Part shown: positions 12,527 to 23,344 of the stretch, piece after piece
Numbering within the stretch: the first letter of the stretch is position 1
Layout of the letters: every line of letters begins with the position of its first letter
Assembly (NCBI GenBank): GCA_033239005.1
Contig: BSQZ01000073.1
Span: 2,916,001-2,980,000 of the forward strand
Length of the DNA: 64,000 nt
Direction of reading: 5' to 3'
Source: Lamellibrachia satsuma
Lineage: Eukaryota > Annelida > Polychaeta > Sabellida > Siboglinidae
The notes under the pieces: model-generated
What the model saw: the letters and a program-made list of their open reading frames with translations, nothing else
Database searches by the model: none
Told to the model about the DNA's origin: nothing
Made by a program: the position numbers and the translations under genes

Positions 12527-13083
12527 CTGACTAGCACGGGGGAAGCTGTAGAACTAATGGATGACTGGCACGGGGGAAGCTCTAGAACTAACGGGTGACT
12601 GGCACTGGGAAGCTCTTGAACTTACGGATGACTAGCACGGGGGAAGCTCTAGAACTAACGGGTGACTGGCACGGGGAAGCTCTAAAACTAATGGATGACT
12701 GGCACGGGGGAAGCTCTACAACTAACAGGTGACTGGCACGGGGAAGCTCTAAAACTAATGGATGACTGGCACGGGGGAAGCTCTAGAACTAATGGATGAC
12801 TGGCACGGGGGAAACTCTAGAACTAATGGATGACTGGCACGGGGGAACTCTAGAATTAACGGATGACTGGCACGGGGGAAGCTCTAGAACTAACGGATGA
12901 CTGGCACGGGGGAAGCTGTAGAACTAATGGATGACTGGCACGGGGGAAGCTCTAGAACTAACGGATGACTGGCACGGGGGAAGCTCTAGAACTAACGGAT
13001 GACTGGCACGGGGGAAGCTCTAGAACTAACGGATGACTGGCACGGGGGAAGCTCTAGAACTAACGGGTGACTCGCAAGGGGGA
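12527..13083. repeat. 34-bp minisatellite array, about 16 units
   Basis: The unit is built from ggatgactggcacggggg plus aagctctagaactaac. Successive units at 12961, 12995 and 13029 are exactly 34 bp apart. A few units are one base shorter in the G run. The unit is unrelated to the 34-bp unit at 1-5128. The array ends in ttttatgaattagccaaatg, a motif that recurs at 17888. Confidence 0.95.
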
Positions 13084-13255
13084 ATTTTATGAATTAGCCA
13101 AATGCCCGGATGAGATTTTAATTAGCTACTTGTGTACGCGCCCAGAATCTGGGTGCATACATAATTTCCGTCACAATGAGAACCCCACTCTACATCAAGG
13201 CGAAGATGTGTGCGACAAATGGTGGCGCCACAGAGCGGAACTTTGATAATCGAGG

Positions 13256-13352
13256 CTAAAGGATGACTGGCACGGGGAAACTCTAGAACTAATGGATCAC
13301 TGTACTAGTTACTGACTGGCTCGGGGGCTGCTCTAGAACTAACGGATGACTG
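13256..13352. repeat. Detached remnants of the 34-bp array
   Basis: Further degenerate units with ggatgactggcacgggg and ctctagaactaa lie about 170 bp beyond the main array. They are interrupted by non-repeat sequence. Confidence 0.85.
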
Positions 13353-13977
13353 AAAATAGATGACCGGTATGATGTGGCCCTATGGCTGACAGATGAGATG
13401 GAGTACATGACCGGTTGGCGTTACTGGGCCATTCGTCAGTAAGCTTAGTGGAATGTTCGTTTTTCTTAACTCACCATAATTTTAATCGTATTTTATACGC
13501 TTAAACTCAAGTTAACGCTGTTATTTAAAGACACAACTGTACCACTATTTAAGGGAATAACACCAACGATTGCTTGAAATCATATTATATTACATGTTGT
13601 AGAATATTTCTACAACACCGAAAAACTCATTAGAATTCCATTAATTAATAATTCTAAATAATACTCTATTCTACAGACCTGCCTCGATTATACATATTTT
13701 CCCGCGCTTATCGGCAAGCTTCGACATGACGTCACTGATGACAAGGAAGTGTTACGGGACTGGGACTTTCCATTCATACACAGCACCGTTGACAGTGATA
13801 GCGGTTGTTTAGAAGTGAGCGGCAGATTGGTCTATTGAGCGGCATTTTGTTGTAATGCAAACAGTAGTAAGAATAAAGCAACATGTAATTGAATTTAGTT
13901 CCATACGGAGCCAACTTTAAAAAAAAGCAAACGTCAAACCCACTAAGCACAGCCGGCTTTTCTCAATCCGAGAAAAC
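13353..13977. other. Unassigned AT-rich spacer
   Basis: No gene or repeat identified. Confidence 0.45.
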
Positions 13978-14283
13978 TTGTTTCGACAGCGATCCGGACC
14001 AGAGAAGGTGGCAGCCCTGTGTTATCCGGGTGGTAAACTATCTTTGAAAGAAGATGATGTGCCCACATTATTCCCAGTAGTGGAAACTATGTTGATGCCA
14101 CCAATCCGTAGAACTTCGACGACCACGGTCCATCTAGGATCGAAGCGAGCTGTCAGTCAGGTGTTAGCGCGGATACAGGTGATGTCGGCTCACGGTGAAT
14201 TCGGCCAGGTGAATTCGGACAGCATTCTTTGGAGAGTTCGGCCCACAAATCTGGTGATCGGCCTCAGAGCACAACAGACATAG
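13978..14283 (+). other. Open frame with a possible THAP-domain C-terminal motif
   Basis: A 101-residue open frame contains LSLKEDDVPTLFP near 14040-14080. The C-terminal signature of THAP DNA-binding domains is typically a Lys-x-(Asp/Glu)-Ala-Val-Pro-Thr-(Ile/Leu)-Phe stretch, and this fits it loosely. No upstream C2CH residues are visible in the same frame, so if real this is an exon fragment or relic. It could equally be a chance frame. Confidence 0.25.
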
Positions 14284-15592
14284 TGATCTCGGCACAAACG
14301 ATTGTGTAGCGAGCACATGAAGTTTAATGTGTGTCTTTCTGTGAATAAAGCATACGATTTATTCTCTCGTCTTATTAATTGTTTTAGTTCCACATTAACC
14401 CGAAATTGTTACTTTGTAAGTATTTTATAGCTTTCGTCATTTTCGCATAACACACGGCGCTATTTTTTTCCATTTTTAACACGCAGTCAACGAGACGATC
14501 ATTAGAACTTATGCAAGTGACAAGCAATTATTGTATTGTGAATACAACGGGGCCACCTGCACGTGGTCTTTGATCTATACAGTGTTTTTCGTCAGATCAT
14601 TTTGAATGTGAAGCAAGGTCTTTTATTCACACCTGCTCACTGTACGAAAAAGACAAACCATTATATTTCAACAGTATCTAGTTAAATTTAGCATCCCTTT
14701 GATGACAAGTACAGGAATAGTAAACCCTTAAAGTGAAGGCTAATACATTACTAGCTAGAACTGAGTAGATCTTGCGTGTCACACCAGTCACCGAAATCCC
14801 CAAGCCAAAATAACATGGCAGTCCTGCTATTGTGATGTTTACTTTCTGACTTAACCATGAAAACGACCACCTAGAGCCGCCAAACTTCTCCTTATATATT
14901 AACCATACATATACACATGTCACGTAGTCAAACATTACTCTTACTTCCATGTAACGATAACAAATGTAACGATAACAAATTACAAAAGTTAGTTATAATA
15001 TCTTCTACGCCTTGCTCCGCAAAGCTAGGCATAGCAGATGAAAAGTTTTTGTTTATTTTGATTTTTATATAGAATTAAGAGTAATGTTTGACAACGTCAC
15101 ACGTGCGTATCATATATATATATATGTATGATAACATATATGTGATCGGTTTCATGGTTCGGTCAGAAAATAATAAGTTCGAAGTCAAAGGCTACTAGCG
15201 TCGTTAAATTGCTCAGAAGGAGCTGAATTCGAAGATGATTATGCGGTATCACCTGCTGCTAGCGGTTCAAAATCGTTACATTATACGTTTTAGTCTAGAA
15301 AATTGACATCACTTGTTATAGTAACGCGAGTGAGACTATGCTGAAGCATTGCATAGAAATAGCAGACTGAATGTAAACCCATGTCGTAATTGACGTCACA
15401 AAATCACGTGATCGCTCATCTGATTAACTTCGAATTAAGCATCTAATTTTACCTATAAATCCATTTTTCCAGTTTATTGTTATTTTGGCAAGTAGTACAT
15501 ACAATATTAAACTTTGTGTACTCATAGAAAAATCATTTTAGCAAGTGCCATGCTGTTATTCCCTTTATATAATCATAATCAGCGCACGCCTT
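14284..15592. other. Unassigned spacer with one 15-bp duplication
   Basis: No gene supported. The sequence gtaacgataacaaat is repeated in tandem at 14951 and 14966. A short TA run sits near 15113-15124. Confidence 0.5.
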
Positions 15593-15655
15593 GAACGAAC
15601 GAACGAACGAACGAACGAACGAACGAACGAACGAACGAATGAACGAACGAACAAA
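15593..15655. repeat. (GAAC)n microsatellite at the 3' end of a LINE
   Basis: About 15 copies of a tetranucleotide (GAAC on the plus strand) lie directly after the C-terminal coding region of LINE D on the minus strand. They translate as FVRS repeats, which are not protein. The tract may have grown from the 3' tail of the LINE. Confidence 0.92.
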
Positions 15656-15659
15656 CGGA

Positions 15660-17640
15660 CGCTGAAATGGTGTGAGGCGTTCTAGTGATATTACTACGTA
15701 AAAGATCATGCCTAATTTCCTTGAAGGAGCTACATTCAAAAACATAGTGAATTTCATCACCTGTGTTGTTACTATTACATAAGGACACACTAAGTTAGTA
15801 TAAGGAAACTCCTGAAATCTGTTACGTGTGACAGATAATTTATGTGCTCTAGATCAAAATTTACAAAGATTAATACGTTCTTAATTATCTAACTTTTTAA
15901 GGTAACTTTCAAACATTAAAGAAGTGTTAAACATTCCATAACTTGTACATCCGCTGTTGTTCCATACATCGCTGTTTCACTGCCGATTGTACATATCAGT
16001 CAATATATTTTTAACAGTGAGTTTTAACCAGTTCTTATTATAATCTTCAGACCACCATGTATAAGAAAATCCGGTTTCATTTAAATTATATTCTACCTTA
16101 GCAATCCATTTTGAGGTAAAACGTGTGGTAGAACTATAATGTATGCCATGCAAACGTTTATACATAATACAAAACAATTTGTTCTCACCATACATAATAC
16201 AATCTGAGGTAAAATTATTTACATGAAGCAAACGTTTAAGGAATTTTTTTATGAAAAATGTCAACATTGTTTATATAATTAAAGCCCCAAAATTCACTAC
16301 TGTATATATATACATGCATAATTGTCTGATCAAATACTTCACAAACAATATCAGCAGGTAAATTAATTTAAATATTTCTACATCATCATCCATGTTATAT
16401 TCCCTAATCTCATCAGTAAGACCGCCATATTTTCTACTAACATAATATTAAAAATTTTTCAAAGAAATAGCAAATAAAAAATTGGAGACACATTTCTTCC
16501 TCGTCTAACATATTTATCACATAGAAAATAATCAAATAATTTACAATTTGATTTTATACATGACTTGGTATTTTGGTAAAGATTATAAATCGCCGTGATC
16601 ATTAAATTTTACCATTAATACCTGCACCTATAAGTTTACACCATAGGGATGTTCTATCCACCAAACCAAACGCTTTACTGTAAACAATAAAGACACAAAA
16701 CAGTTGCTGACGTTTCACCTAATAGTCCAATTGCATTAACAAAATAATTAATTCTACAATTAAGAGATGCTGTAAACAGTTTCCCTAAACACCTTAAAAG
16801 TGTTATATCTCTATAGTTATTGGGATTGTCTCTCGAACCCTTTTGTTTATATAATGGTATTATTAATCGTAAACACCCGTCAGTAGATATGATACCACTA
16901 TTCATAACAATAATGGTATTCTTAATCGTAAACACCCGTTAATAGGTATGATACCACTATTCATAACAATAGTGGTATTTTTAATCGTAAACACCCGTTA
17001 GTAGGTATGATACCACTATTCATAACAATAATGGTATTCTTAATCGTAAACACCCGTTAGTAGGTATGATACCACTATCCATAACAATATTAAATAACCT
17101 ACAAGCAATATCTAAGAAATCATTGGAACAATTCTTGAAAAACCCATTGCGAAGATAATCAACACCACAAGCGTTGTTATTTTTTACTTTTTAATTATGT
17201 TATATAGCTTATTGACAGTAGAATCCACATTGAGTTGTTTGGTAATTGTATGATCAATACTTCTCGGATCGAAGCCCGTGGAATCATCATTTGAATCTGA
17301 TGTGTCACTATCAACGTCAATACTTAGTTTTTAAATATTCATAAAACGTTTTTTAAAGATATGTTTCCTACGGCTTGTTTTTCTTTTACACTATTATGTA
17401 TTAACCCCCAATATTTTTTACAATTATTAGACTTCAACGCAGGGATTTTATTGTTCAAACTCTTCTGAAAAGCTCTTTTTATATCTAATAATTTTTGTGT
17501 AAATCTTCTTGTAATCCTTCAATTTAGATTCACATTTCTGACGTACCATGTACTACAATCCGGATCTACTGCGTCTATTACAAGTAAGTGATTATAATTT
17601 GATGGTCAAAACCAAACGTCAAGAGCTTCGCCATTAGTTA
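15660..17640 (-). pseudogene. LINE D fragment 1: RT N-terminus and C-terminal region, internally deleted
   Basis: Read on the minus strand from 17640 downward: an endonuclease-RT linker (KKYWGLIHNSVKEKQAV near 17410), NGFFKNCSNDFLDIACRLF (17110-17170), IIPLYKQKGSRDNPNNYR and CLGKLFTASLNCRINYFV (16740-16860). These correspond to RT fingers. Then FGLVDRTSLW and YVRRGRNVSPI appear, a deletion removes the YADD box, and a C-terminal region follows (SSEFWGF, FLKRLLHVNNFTSDCIMYGE, NWLKLTVKNIL). At 15690-15790 the terminal Cys/His block reads NNTGDEIHYVFECSSFKEIR. Stops and frameshifts occur throughout. The exact LINE clade is uncertain. Confidence 0.82.
16851..17090. repeat. 59-bp tandem repeat, four copies, inside LINE D coding region
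   Basis: The word taatcgtaaacacccgt recurs at 16864, 16923, 16982 and 17041, exactly 59 bp apart. On the minus strand the unit encodes the LINE RT segment around MNSGIISTDGCLR. This is therefore a tandem amplification of an RT-coding stretch, not an independent satellite. Confidence 0.95.
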
Positions 17641-17677
17641 CTCCCCACAGCTTTACACGAGGTGCTCACTGGCCATC

Positions 17678-17760
17678 TTGTTAAAGATCAAGACTAGTGT
17701 GAGGCTACTGATGACATATTGTTAAAGATCAAGACTAGTGTGAGACTACTGATAACAACG
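17678..17760. repeat. 41-bp tandem duplication
   Basis: The sequence ttgttaaagatcaagactag is found at 17678 and 17719 with two later mismatches (gaggct/gagact, gatgac/gataac). Confidence 0.9.
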
Positions 17761-18109
17761 AAGTTACTAGTCTCGCTTATCCGACTCTCGCTCGCCTTCT
17801 CAATTTGCCGAGAAGAGTCTGGCCGCAGAAACGTGGTCTCGTTGTCGAATTGTATCGTATAAACTTATAAAAGTTCACTCTTCTTTTATGAATTAGTCAA
17901 ATGCCCAGATGATATCTTAAGGTAGTTGGGGTGGCTATTATATGATTGTATGATGTATGTTACAAGATTTTAAAAAACATTTTTCAAAATGCGAAAACAG
18001 CCACAAAATGCAATATAGTATTTGCTAGTACTCAAAACATTTAAATATAATAAGAACCGTCAATGTAAGTTAAACTCACCAAGCATTATTTTTATCAATT
18101 TACAAAATT
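17761..18109. other. Unassigned spacer
   Basis: No gene seen. At about 17887-17905, ttttatgaattagtcaaatg matches the sequence next to the 34-bp array at 13084-13103 with one mismatch. Confidence 0.45.
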
Positions 18110-19080
18110 CTTATTAGTTTATTTAAATTATGAATATTAAATAACACAGAATTTGAGTGATTAATAAAATATATAGTCAGAAATGTATTTGTTTCGTTTC
18201 TTAAAGTGTCACATTGAAACAACAGATGAAATGCACCACCAATTTAATTTATATTAAACAAAGTGCAATACCTTTCATTTAAATTAATATTTAACCATCT
18301 GCCTGTTTAAATAGGCACTTTTGTTTTACCCAACCTAAATTAAGTAAAAGTAATCCTTAATCTCTTCGGTAACAAAGTTAAGCTCAAACTCGAGCACTTC
18401 TTTAACTATTCTATAGATAACACATGTTTCATTGTTAAATACATTTGATGACCATGTTTGATATTCGTCATGATTTTAAGACAATTATTTAGCCAATTGT
18501 GATTGACGACATTAGGAAAGTGCCAAACGTTAGAACACTTTTACATAAAATGTTTTGAACAATATTCATCAAGGTAATTCATACTCACTCTTATTATTTC
18601 AGTTGAATAATAATCTATACATTATCACTGATAACTTTGACTATTTTCCTTGTGCTAGCTTAATCCAGAAATTAGCAATCCTTTGCTTAATTTGTATCAC
18701 TAGTGGTGGTCTGCCTAGTTCGCCATATATCATATATTTAGAAGTAGATTTGTTGAAACGTAATACCATTCTACAGAATTCCAAGTGCCGCTTTTCAATG
18801 ATGTCATCACATTTCTCATACCCCCATACTTCACAACCACATAGCAAAATTGGTACACATTATGATAAAGTAGATGGAATATTATATCAATTGGTTGTAT
18901 TAATGTTTTTAATGACTATAAGTTACAATAATGAGATACATTTAAGCAATCCTGACGTTCAGTGGCTGACTCCGCCGTTATGATAGTATCATCAGTATAC
19001 AATAATAGATACAACTTTAGGAAAACACATGCATCATTAGTTTGAAGTTTGTCATTTATGAGATTAGAAACCAAACCATT
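18110..19080 (-). pseudogene. LINE D fragment 2: RT YADD box to C-terminus
   Basis: From 19080 downward the minus strand gives FNGLVSNLINDKLQTNDA, then LYLLLYTDDTIITAESATE. The catalytic YADD box is therefore present as YTDD. LCGCEVWGYEKCDDI, HLEFCRMVLRFNKSTSKYMI and GELGRPPLVIQIKQRIANFW follow at 18650-18850. At 18110-18400 a stop-riddled terminal region reads LPKRLRITFT then HFICCFNVTL. The organisation matches LINE D fragment 1, but this piece covers the section missing there. It is not clear whether the two pieces were one element. Confidence 0.82.
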
Positions 19081-19084
19081 AAAA

Positions 19085-19465
19085 TACTTTCTAAAAAAAT
19101 GTGCTGTGCAGCATTCAGATGTAAGCATTATTCAGCGAAGCATAGAGTGGTCTTTTTTATTTCCTCTGGAAAAACAGACAGTGGTGAAGCAATGGATTCA
19201 CAATTGCAGGCGTGCTGGTTGGAAGCCTACGCGATGTGCCATACTTTGTTCTGCTCATTTTGAAGAGTCGTGTTTTGAAATTGATATATTTAATAAACTA
19301 ATGGGTCAAGATCCTTCTTTAAAGTCTGAAGCTGTACCGACTTACACAATGTACCTCAGCCGAAGGTTTCGACACAACGCAAACACTCGACCAAGAGAAC
19401 TGTCAAATCGGAAAGCGAGGCGGTTAGTAAACAATGAACTAATAGACTGTCTTACCAAATAAGTT
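19085..19465 (+). pseudogene. THAP-domain fragment, left copy, frameshifted
   Basis: One frame gives MCCAAFRCKHYSAKHRVV at 19100-19155 and a second continues FPLEKQTVVKQWIHNCRRAG, WKPTRCAILCSAHFEESCFE and LKSEAVPTYTMYL to 19355. Together these are the C-x(n)-C start, the core Trp, the C-x2-H pair (CSAH) and the AVPT end of a THAP zinc-coordinating DNA-binding domain. A single frameshift lies near 19160. A Lys/Arg-rich tail follows and the frame stops at 19462. THAP domains occur in P-element-type transposases and host transcription factors. No transposase core is visible, so the parent cannot be named. Confidence 0.85.
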
Positions 19466-19815
19466 GATTTTAGACGCAAACAGCATGTCCAAACTTGTTG
19501 GCAAGTATGTGACTAAAATCGTCTACGTCTATGATCAGGCGTTTACAGTTGGAGCACTCTTGACATAGGATTCTGAACAAATATGGCGCTTCCCATACAA
19601 ACAATATTTTCGGTGTTCAACAAGGTATATTTAGTGAACCACTTGCGTGATATTCTTGATTATAGTTGCAAATGGTTAGTTTTCAAGTACTCTTGCAAAG
19701 GCACCAGAAATGCCTTTGGTTTCAGTTTAATACAGAGTGCTCTATGACAATCAAAAAATTGCTTTAAGAAAAATGCATTAAAATCATAAATAAAAAATCA
19801 TAAATATATGGAAAC
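19185..19815. repeat. Left arm of a ~0.64-kb inverted repeat
   Basis: The sequence from aagcaatggattcacaattg to aaacacttg reappears in inverted orientation at 20302-20950, with roughly 85% identity by eye and several indels. The arms include the THAP fragment and ~330 bp downstream of it. Confidence 0.9.
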
Positions 19816-20301
19816 ACTTGTGAAGGAACAATAAAATAATCTACACTTAAGATTACCTATGTATCTATGTAAATTTTTTTAAATTTTGATCGTTTTCATA
19901 AAATAAATGTATTTTCTTGACCACGTGACATGTGTACATGTATAGTAGATATATGAGGAGTTTGGGTGTTATAGGTGGTAATTTTCATGGTTAGGTCAGA
20001 AAAAAGATATCCGTTATATGTACCAATTAAGGAAATAATAAGACCAAACAAGACACTTACAATTTGGCATGTCAGCAGATTCACCAGGTCTAGACACGTA
20101 GTCCCACTAGTTCACACAGATGGCGCTGCTGGGGAACCAAACCAACTCTACCAAAGAAGCCAAACACATGGCAACATACCACCCAACAGAAATAGCACGT
20201 TCCGTCCATAACAGGAAGAGTTGGCAAAATATAGACACATAGATCATAGTCTTACGTGTAGAGATAGTAATACAGTAGATTATTTGACTGTTTTGTCCCA
20301 A
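19816..20301. other. Loop region between the inverted arms
   Basis: No supported gene. A 78-residue plus-strand frame (19975-20211) is unrecognised. The stretch ttttcatggttaggtcagaa at about 19982 resembles ttcatggttcggtcagaaaa near 15150, which could be chance. Confidence 0.4.
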
Positions 20302-20950
20302 GTGTTTCTATGCATTTATTATTTTTTTATTGATGATTTTAATGCACTGTTGTCTGATTGTCATAGAGCACTCTGTATTAAAGTGAAACCAAAGTAATTT
20401 TTGAGGACCTTTGCATCTATAAGACTATTTGAAAACTAACCATTTGCAACTATAATAAAGAATATCACGCAAAGGGTTCTCTAAGTATACCTCGTTGAAC
20501 ACCAAAAATGTTTCTTGTATATGCAGCGCCATATTTGTTCAGAATCCTACGTCAAGAGTGCTCCAACTCCAACTATAAACGCCTGATCATAGACGTAGAC
20601 GATTTTAGTCACATACTTGCCAATAAGTTTGGACATGCTGTTTGCGTCTAAATTCAACTTATTTGGTAAGATAGTCCATTCATTCATTGTTTACTAACCG
20701 CCTTGCATTCCGATTTGGCAGTTCTCTTGGTCGAGTGTTTGCGTTGTGTCGAAACCTTCGGCTGAGGTACATGCTGGAAGGTTGTCGGTTCCGCTTCAGG
20801 CTTTAACGTTCTCCATCGCCGACGTTTTGAAGGATCTTGACCCATTAGTTGATGAAATATATCAACTGCAAAACACGACTCTTCAAATGGGCAGAACAAA
20901 GTCTAGCATTTAAAATGGGCTTCCAATTGTGAATCCATTGCTTCAGTACT
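20302..20950. repeat. Right arm of the inverted repeat
   Basis: Inverse counterpart of 19185-19815. Matching landmarks include catagagcactctgtattaa, gaatatcacgcaaag, cctgatcatagacgtagacg and ggacatgctgtttgcgtcta. The arms could fold into a long hairpin RNA with a ~490-nt loop if transcribed. Confidence 0.9.
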
Positions 20951-20960
20951 TTTGTAAATT
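20640..20960 (-). pseudogene. THAP-domain fragment, right copy
   Basis: The minus strand gives LKQWIHNW-like sequence at the outer end, then FEESCFAVDIFHQLMGQD, LKPEAEPTTFQHVPQPKVST and a Lys/Arg-rich tail to the stop at 20684. The N-terminal cysteines are missing because the arm begins inside the domain. The AVPT motif of the left copy is AEPT here, and an extra block (SKRRRWRT) precedes LKPEA, so this copy keeps sequence that the left copy lost. Confidence 0.83.
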
Positions 20961-20974
20961 GTGATCGTTTGGAG

Positions 20975-21131
20975 AAAGTACCGTGTACACGTCGATAATT
21001 ATGCATCAAAGGACAAATAAACGAGCTTTACTTAAAAGGTAAAATGGCCATGTCATACTTGAAGTTGAACAATCACTACGACACCGCTGACAAACCTCCA
21101 ATTATTGTACAATAATAATGCACCAATTACA
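20975..21131 (+). repeat. BEL 5' LTR, 3' part only
   Basis: The landmarks tcgataattat, tcaaaggacaaataaa, aaaatggccatgtcatactt, gaagttgaac and gacaccgctgacaaacc match 33725-33835 of the 3' LTR in the same order and orientation. The first ~250 bp of the LTR are missing, and the left border abuts the THAP inverted repeat. Near the end a ~26-bp insertion repeats ccaatta. The aataaa in both copies is a plausible polyadenylation signal within the LTR. Confidence 0.85.
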
Positions 21132-21890
21132 CGGGATGATCAACGAACGCAAGAAAGTGGCAGAGCCAGAGGTTCAACTCGAAGATTCAGCGAGTCACGT
21201 GTCTTGTTCATCGATGTCGCGCGCGTCCAGTACTGCTTCTACTATCAGTAGTACACATGCGCGAGCCAGGGCGGCGGGACTTGCAGTGGCTGAGGCGGCC
21301 CTTGAGACGGAACAGTGCTTAGAACAGGAAGAGCAAGTATTACGAAAACGCAGGGAGCTCTTGAAATTGCAAACTAACATTGCCATAGCTGAAGCGGAGG
21401 AAAGGTCTATGAAGCCAATGAAGCGAAACAAAACGACGTAAAAAGACAACTTATCAACAATCTGTCCGAAAGAGAGCGCCACTTGAACTGCCAGGTGTCG
21501 CTTACTCCGCCAGGCGGCACCACTGTATGTGAACGAGTCTACAAGGCAGCCGCCTCTATGCCCGGACGACCAACCTGAACTTGACAATCCAGTGTCTGAA
21601 CTGACAACAACAAAACATGTGGCAGATTATGCAAATGCCTAAGATAGAGCTGATGAACTTTGACGGCGATCCCCTGAAATATTGGAGGATTGTTAGGGCG
21701 TTCGATTACAACGGCAAACAGACTGTAGAGGACAGTGTCAAACTAGCCAGGCTTATGCAAATGTGTGTTGGTAAGGCTAGTAAGGTGACTAAATCATGTG
21801 TCTTAATGGAGCCTAATGTAGGATATAAGAGGACAAGGGAGCTGTTAGATGACAGGTTTGGCAACACGTACACTGGTGACAGGTAATTTC
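21118..21890 (+). pseudogene. BEL/Pao gag N-terminal part
   Basis: The frame 21118-21441 has a Ser-rich segment (SCSSMSRASSTASTISS) and a Glu/Lys/Arg-rich helical, probably coiled-coil, region (EQCLEQEEQVLRKRRELL). A second frame at 21617-21886 carries MPKIELMNFDGDPLKYWR, VKLARLMQMCVGKA and VGYKRTRELLDDRFGN. These are the hallmarks of the DUF1759 capsid-like block of BEL/Pao gag. The two are separated by a frameshifted ~170 bp. Gag forms the virus-like particle in active elements. Confidence 0.87.
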
Positions 21891-22135
21891 CCCTAAGGAC
21901 TTTGATGGCTTAAGAGAATTCGCAGACGAGCTTAGAAATTGCGGTGAAACATTTAAAGGGGATACATCTCCGATATCAGCTCTCAGAGAGAAATGGTCAA
22001 GATTGTCGAAAGGTTGCCAATGTACTTGCGTTTCAGGTGGCTAAAAGAAGTGCAGTCGACACAAAAGAGGTTCCACGTGTCGCCAGACATAGAGCAACTT
22101 ATAATCTATAGAACAAGCTGCTACAGAACGCAATG

Positions 22136-22396
22136 ACCAGGTGTACGGCCAGCTGTACACCAGGTGTACGGCCAGCTATACACCAGATGTACGGCCAGCT
22201 ATACACCAGGTGTACGGCCAGCTATACACCAGGTTTACGGCCAGCTATACACCAGGTGTATGGCCAGCTGTACACCAGGTGTACGGCCAGCTATACACCA
22301 GGTGTACGGCCAGTTGTACACCAGGTGTTCGGCCAGCTATACACCAGGTGTACGGCCAGCTATACACCAGGTGTACGGCCAGCTGTACACCACAAG
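22136..22396. repeat. 23-bp tandem repeat, about 11 copies, within BEL gag
   Basis: The unit is made of gtacggccagctatacacca plus ggt, repeated at a 23-bp spacing. All three frames are open across it and give 23-residue repeats such as MYGQLYTRCTASYTPGV. It lies between the DUF1759-like block and the zinc knuckle, where BEL gag is normally non-repetitive, so it is a secondary expansion. Confidence 0.95.
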
Positions 22397-22639
22397 AAAG
22401 GAGACTAATTACGGTCAAACGATCTACTCACTATCAGAAAGGAGACAGCCTGCCTACGGCCAACTCATCTACTCACCACGTGAAAGGAGGCAGCACGACC
22501 GACGCCAGGGCGATGTCAGAGGAGACGGGGAAGGGAGTGGTACGAACCGTGCCACATCCACCGTCGCCGAGGGTGGCAGTACGTGGCCCCAGCTGCAACG
22601 AGAGGAACAACTTATTCCTTTGTAGTAAATTCAACGGAT

Positions 22640-23305
22640 CAAGGGTAGATGAAAGTAAAAAAAAAGCGAGAGACAAGAAACTATGTTTGAACTATTTGCT
22701 TACTGGTCATTACTCCGCAAATTGCAAGTTAACGCCTACTTGCTCTGTCCAGAGATGCAATCAGAAACACACTACATGAAGTTAATCCTGCCACAATCAA
22801 GCAGAGCAATGAACAAAGCCAAAGTGTCGACAACTTAGCCAAACGAGCTGAGAAGGACGTGACAGTCAGCTGTATGACCACTGGGGCCGGCATGTGCAGA
22901 GTAGCCCTACCCATAGCACCTGTCAATTTGATAGTAAGTAACTCACTGAGGTACATCGAAACGTGCGCTTTGCTGGACAGCGGGTCCACCAGCACCTTTT
23001 GTTCTGAGAGACTAGCGGATAAGTTGCAGCTAGACGGAGAAACCCTGGAACTTATGTTGACGACACTTGACAAGGAAGACAGACGGGTGAGCAGTTGTGT
23101 TGTCAGCCTGGAGGTGGCGGTCATAGACGGTGACTTTCACAGCCTGGAGCGTTTGTTAACAAGACCATCGATATCGATCAAGAGATCAAACATTGGACAA
23201 AAGCATGAGTTGAAGCAATGGCGCCACCTCCGAGACTTAGAGATATCGGAAGTAGACGCGACACAACCCATACATCCCGATGCCACGAGAATTACGAAGT
23301 GGTGA
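22640..23305 (+). pseudogene. BEL/Pao zinc knuckle and aspartic protease
   Basis: LCLNYLLTGHYSANC at about 22680-22725 is a CCHC-type knuckle in which the second Cys (C-x2-C) reads Tyr, then TCSVQRCNQKHTT. A frameshift leads into 22859-23305, where CALLDSGSTSTFCSERLADK carries the DSG catalytic triad of a retroviral-type aspartic protease. After this, DGDFHSLERLLTRP and RHLRDLEI resemble the region between protease and RT of BEL pol. The protease processes gag-pol in active elements. Confidence 0.87.
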
Positions 23306-23344
23306 CGTTGGTGATCCCTATGCTACAAGGACACTGCTGGGGTG

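Noticed and set aside
15533..15790. SFVRSFVRS-rich minus-strand protein
   Set aside because: A (GAAC)n microsatellite fused to the real LINE D C-terminus; only the part above 15660 is meaningful.
15143..20000. Shared ttcatggtt(c/a)ggtcagaaaa at about 15150 and 19983 as a repeat family
   Set aside because: Similarity is limited to about 20 bp and could be chance.
22133..22408. 23-residue YGQLYTRCTASYTPGV repeats as a coding array
   Set aside because: Three frames are open at once across a 23-bp DNA repeat.
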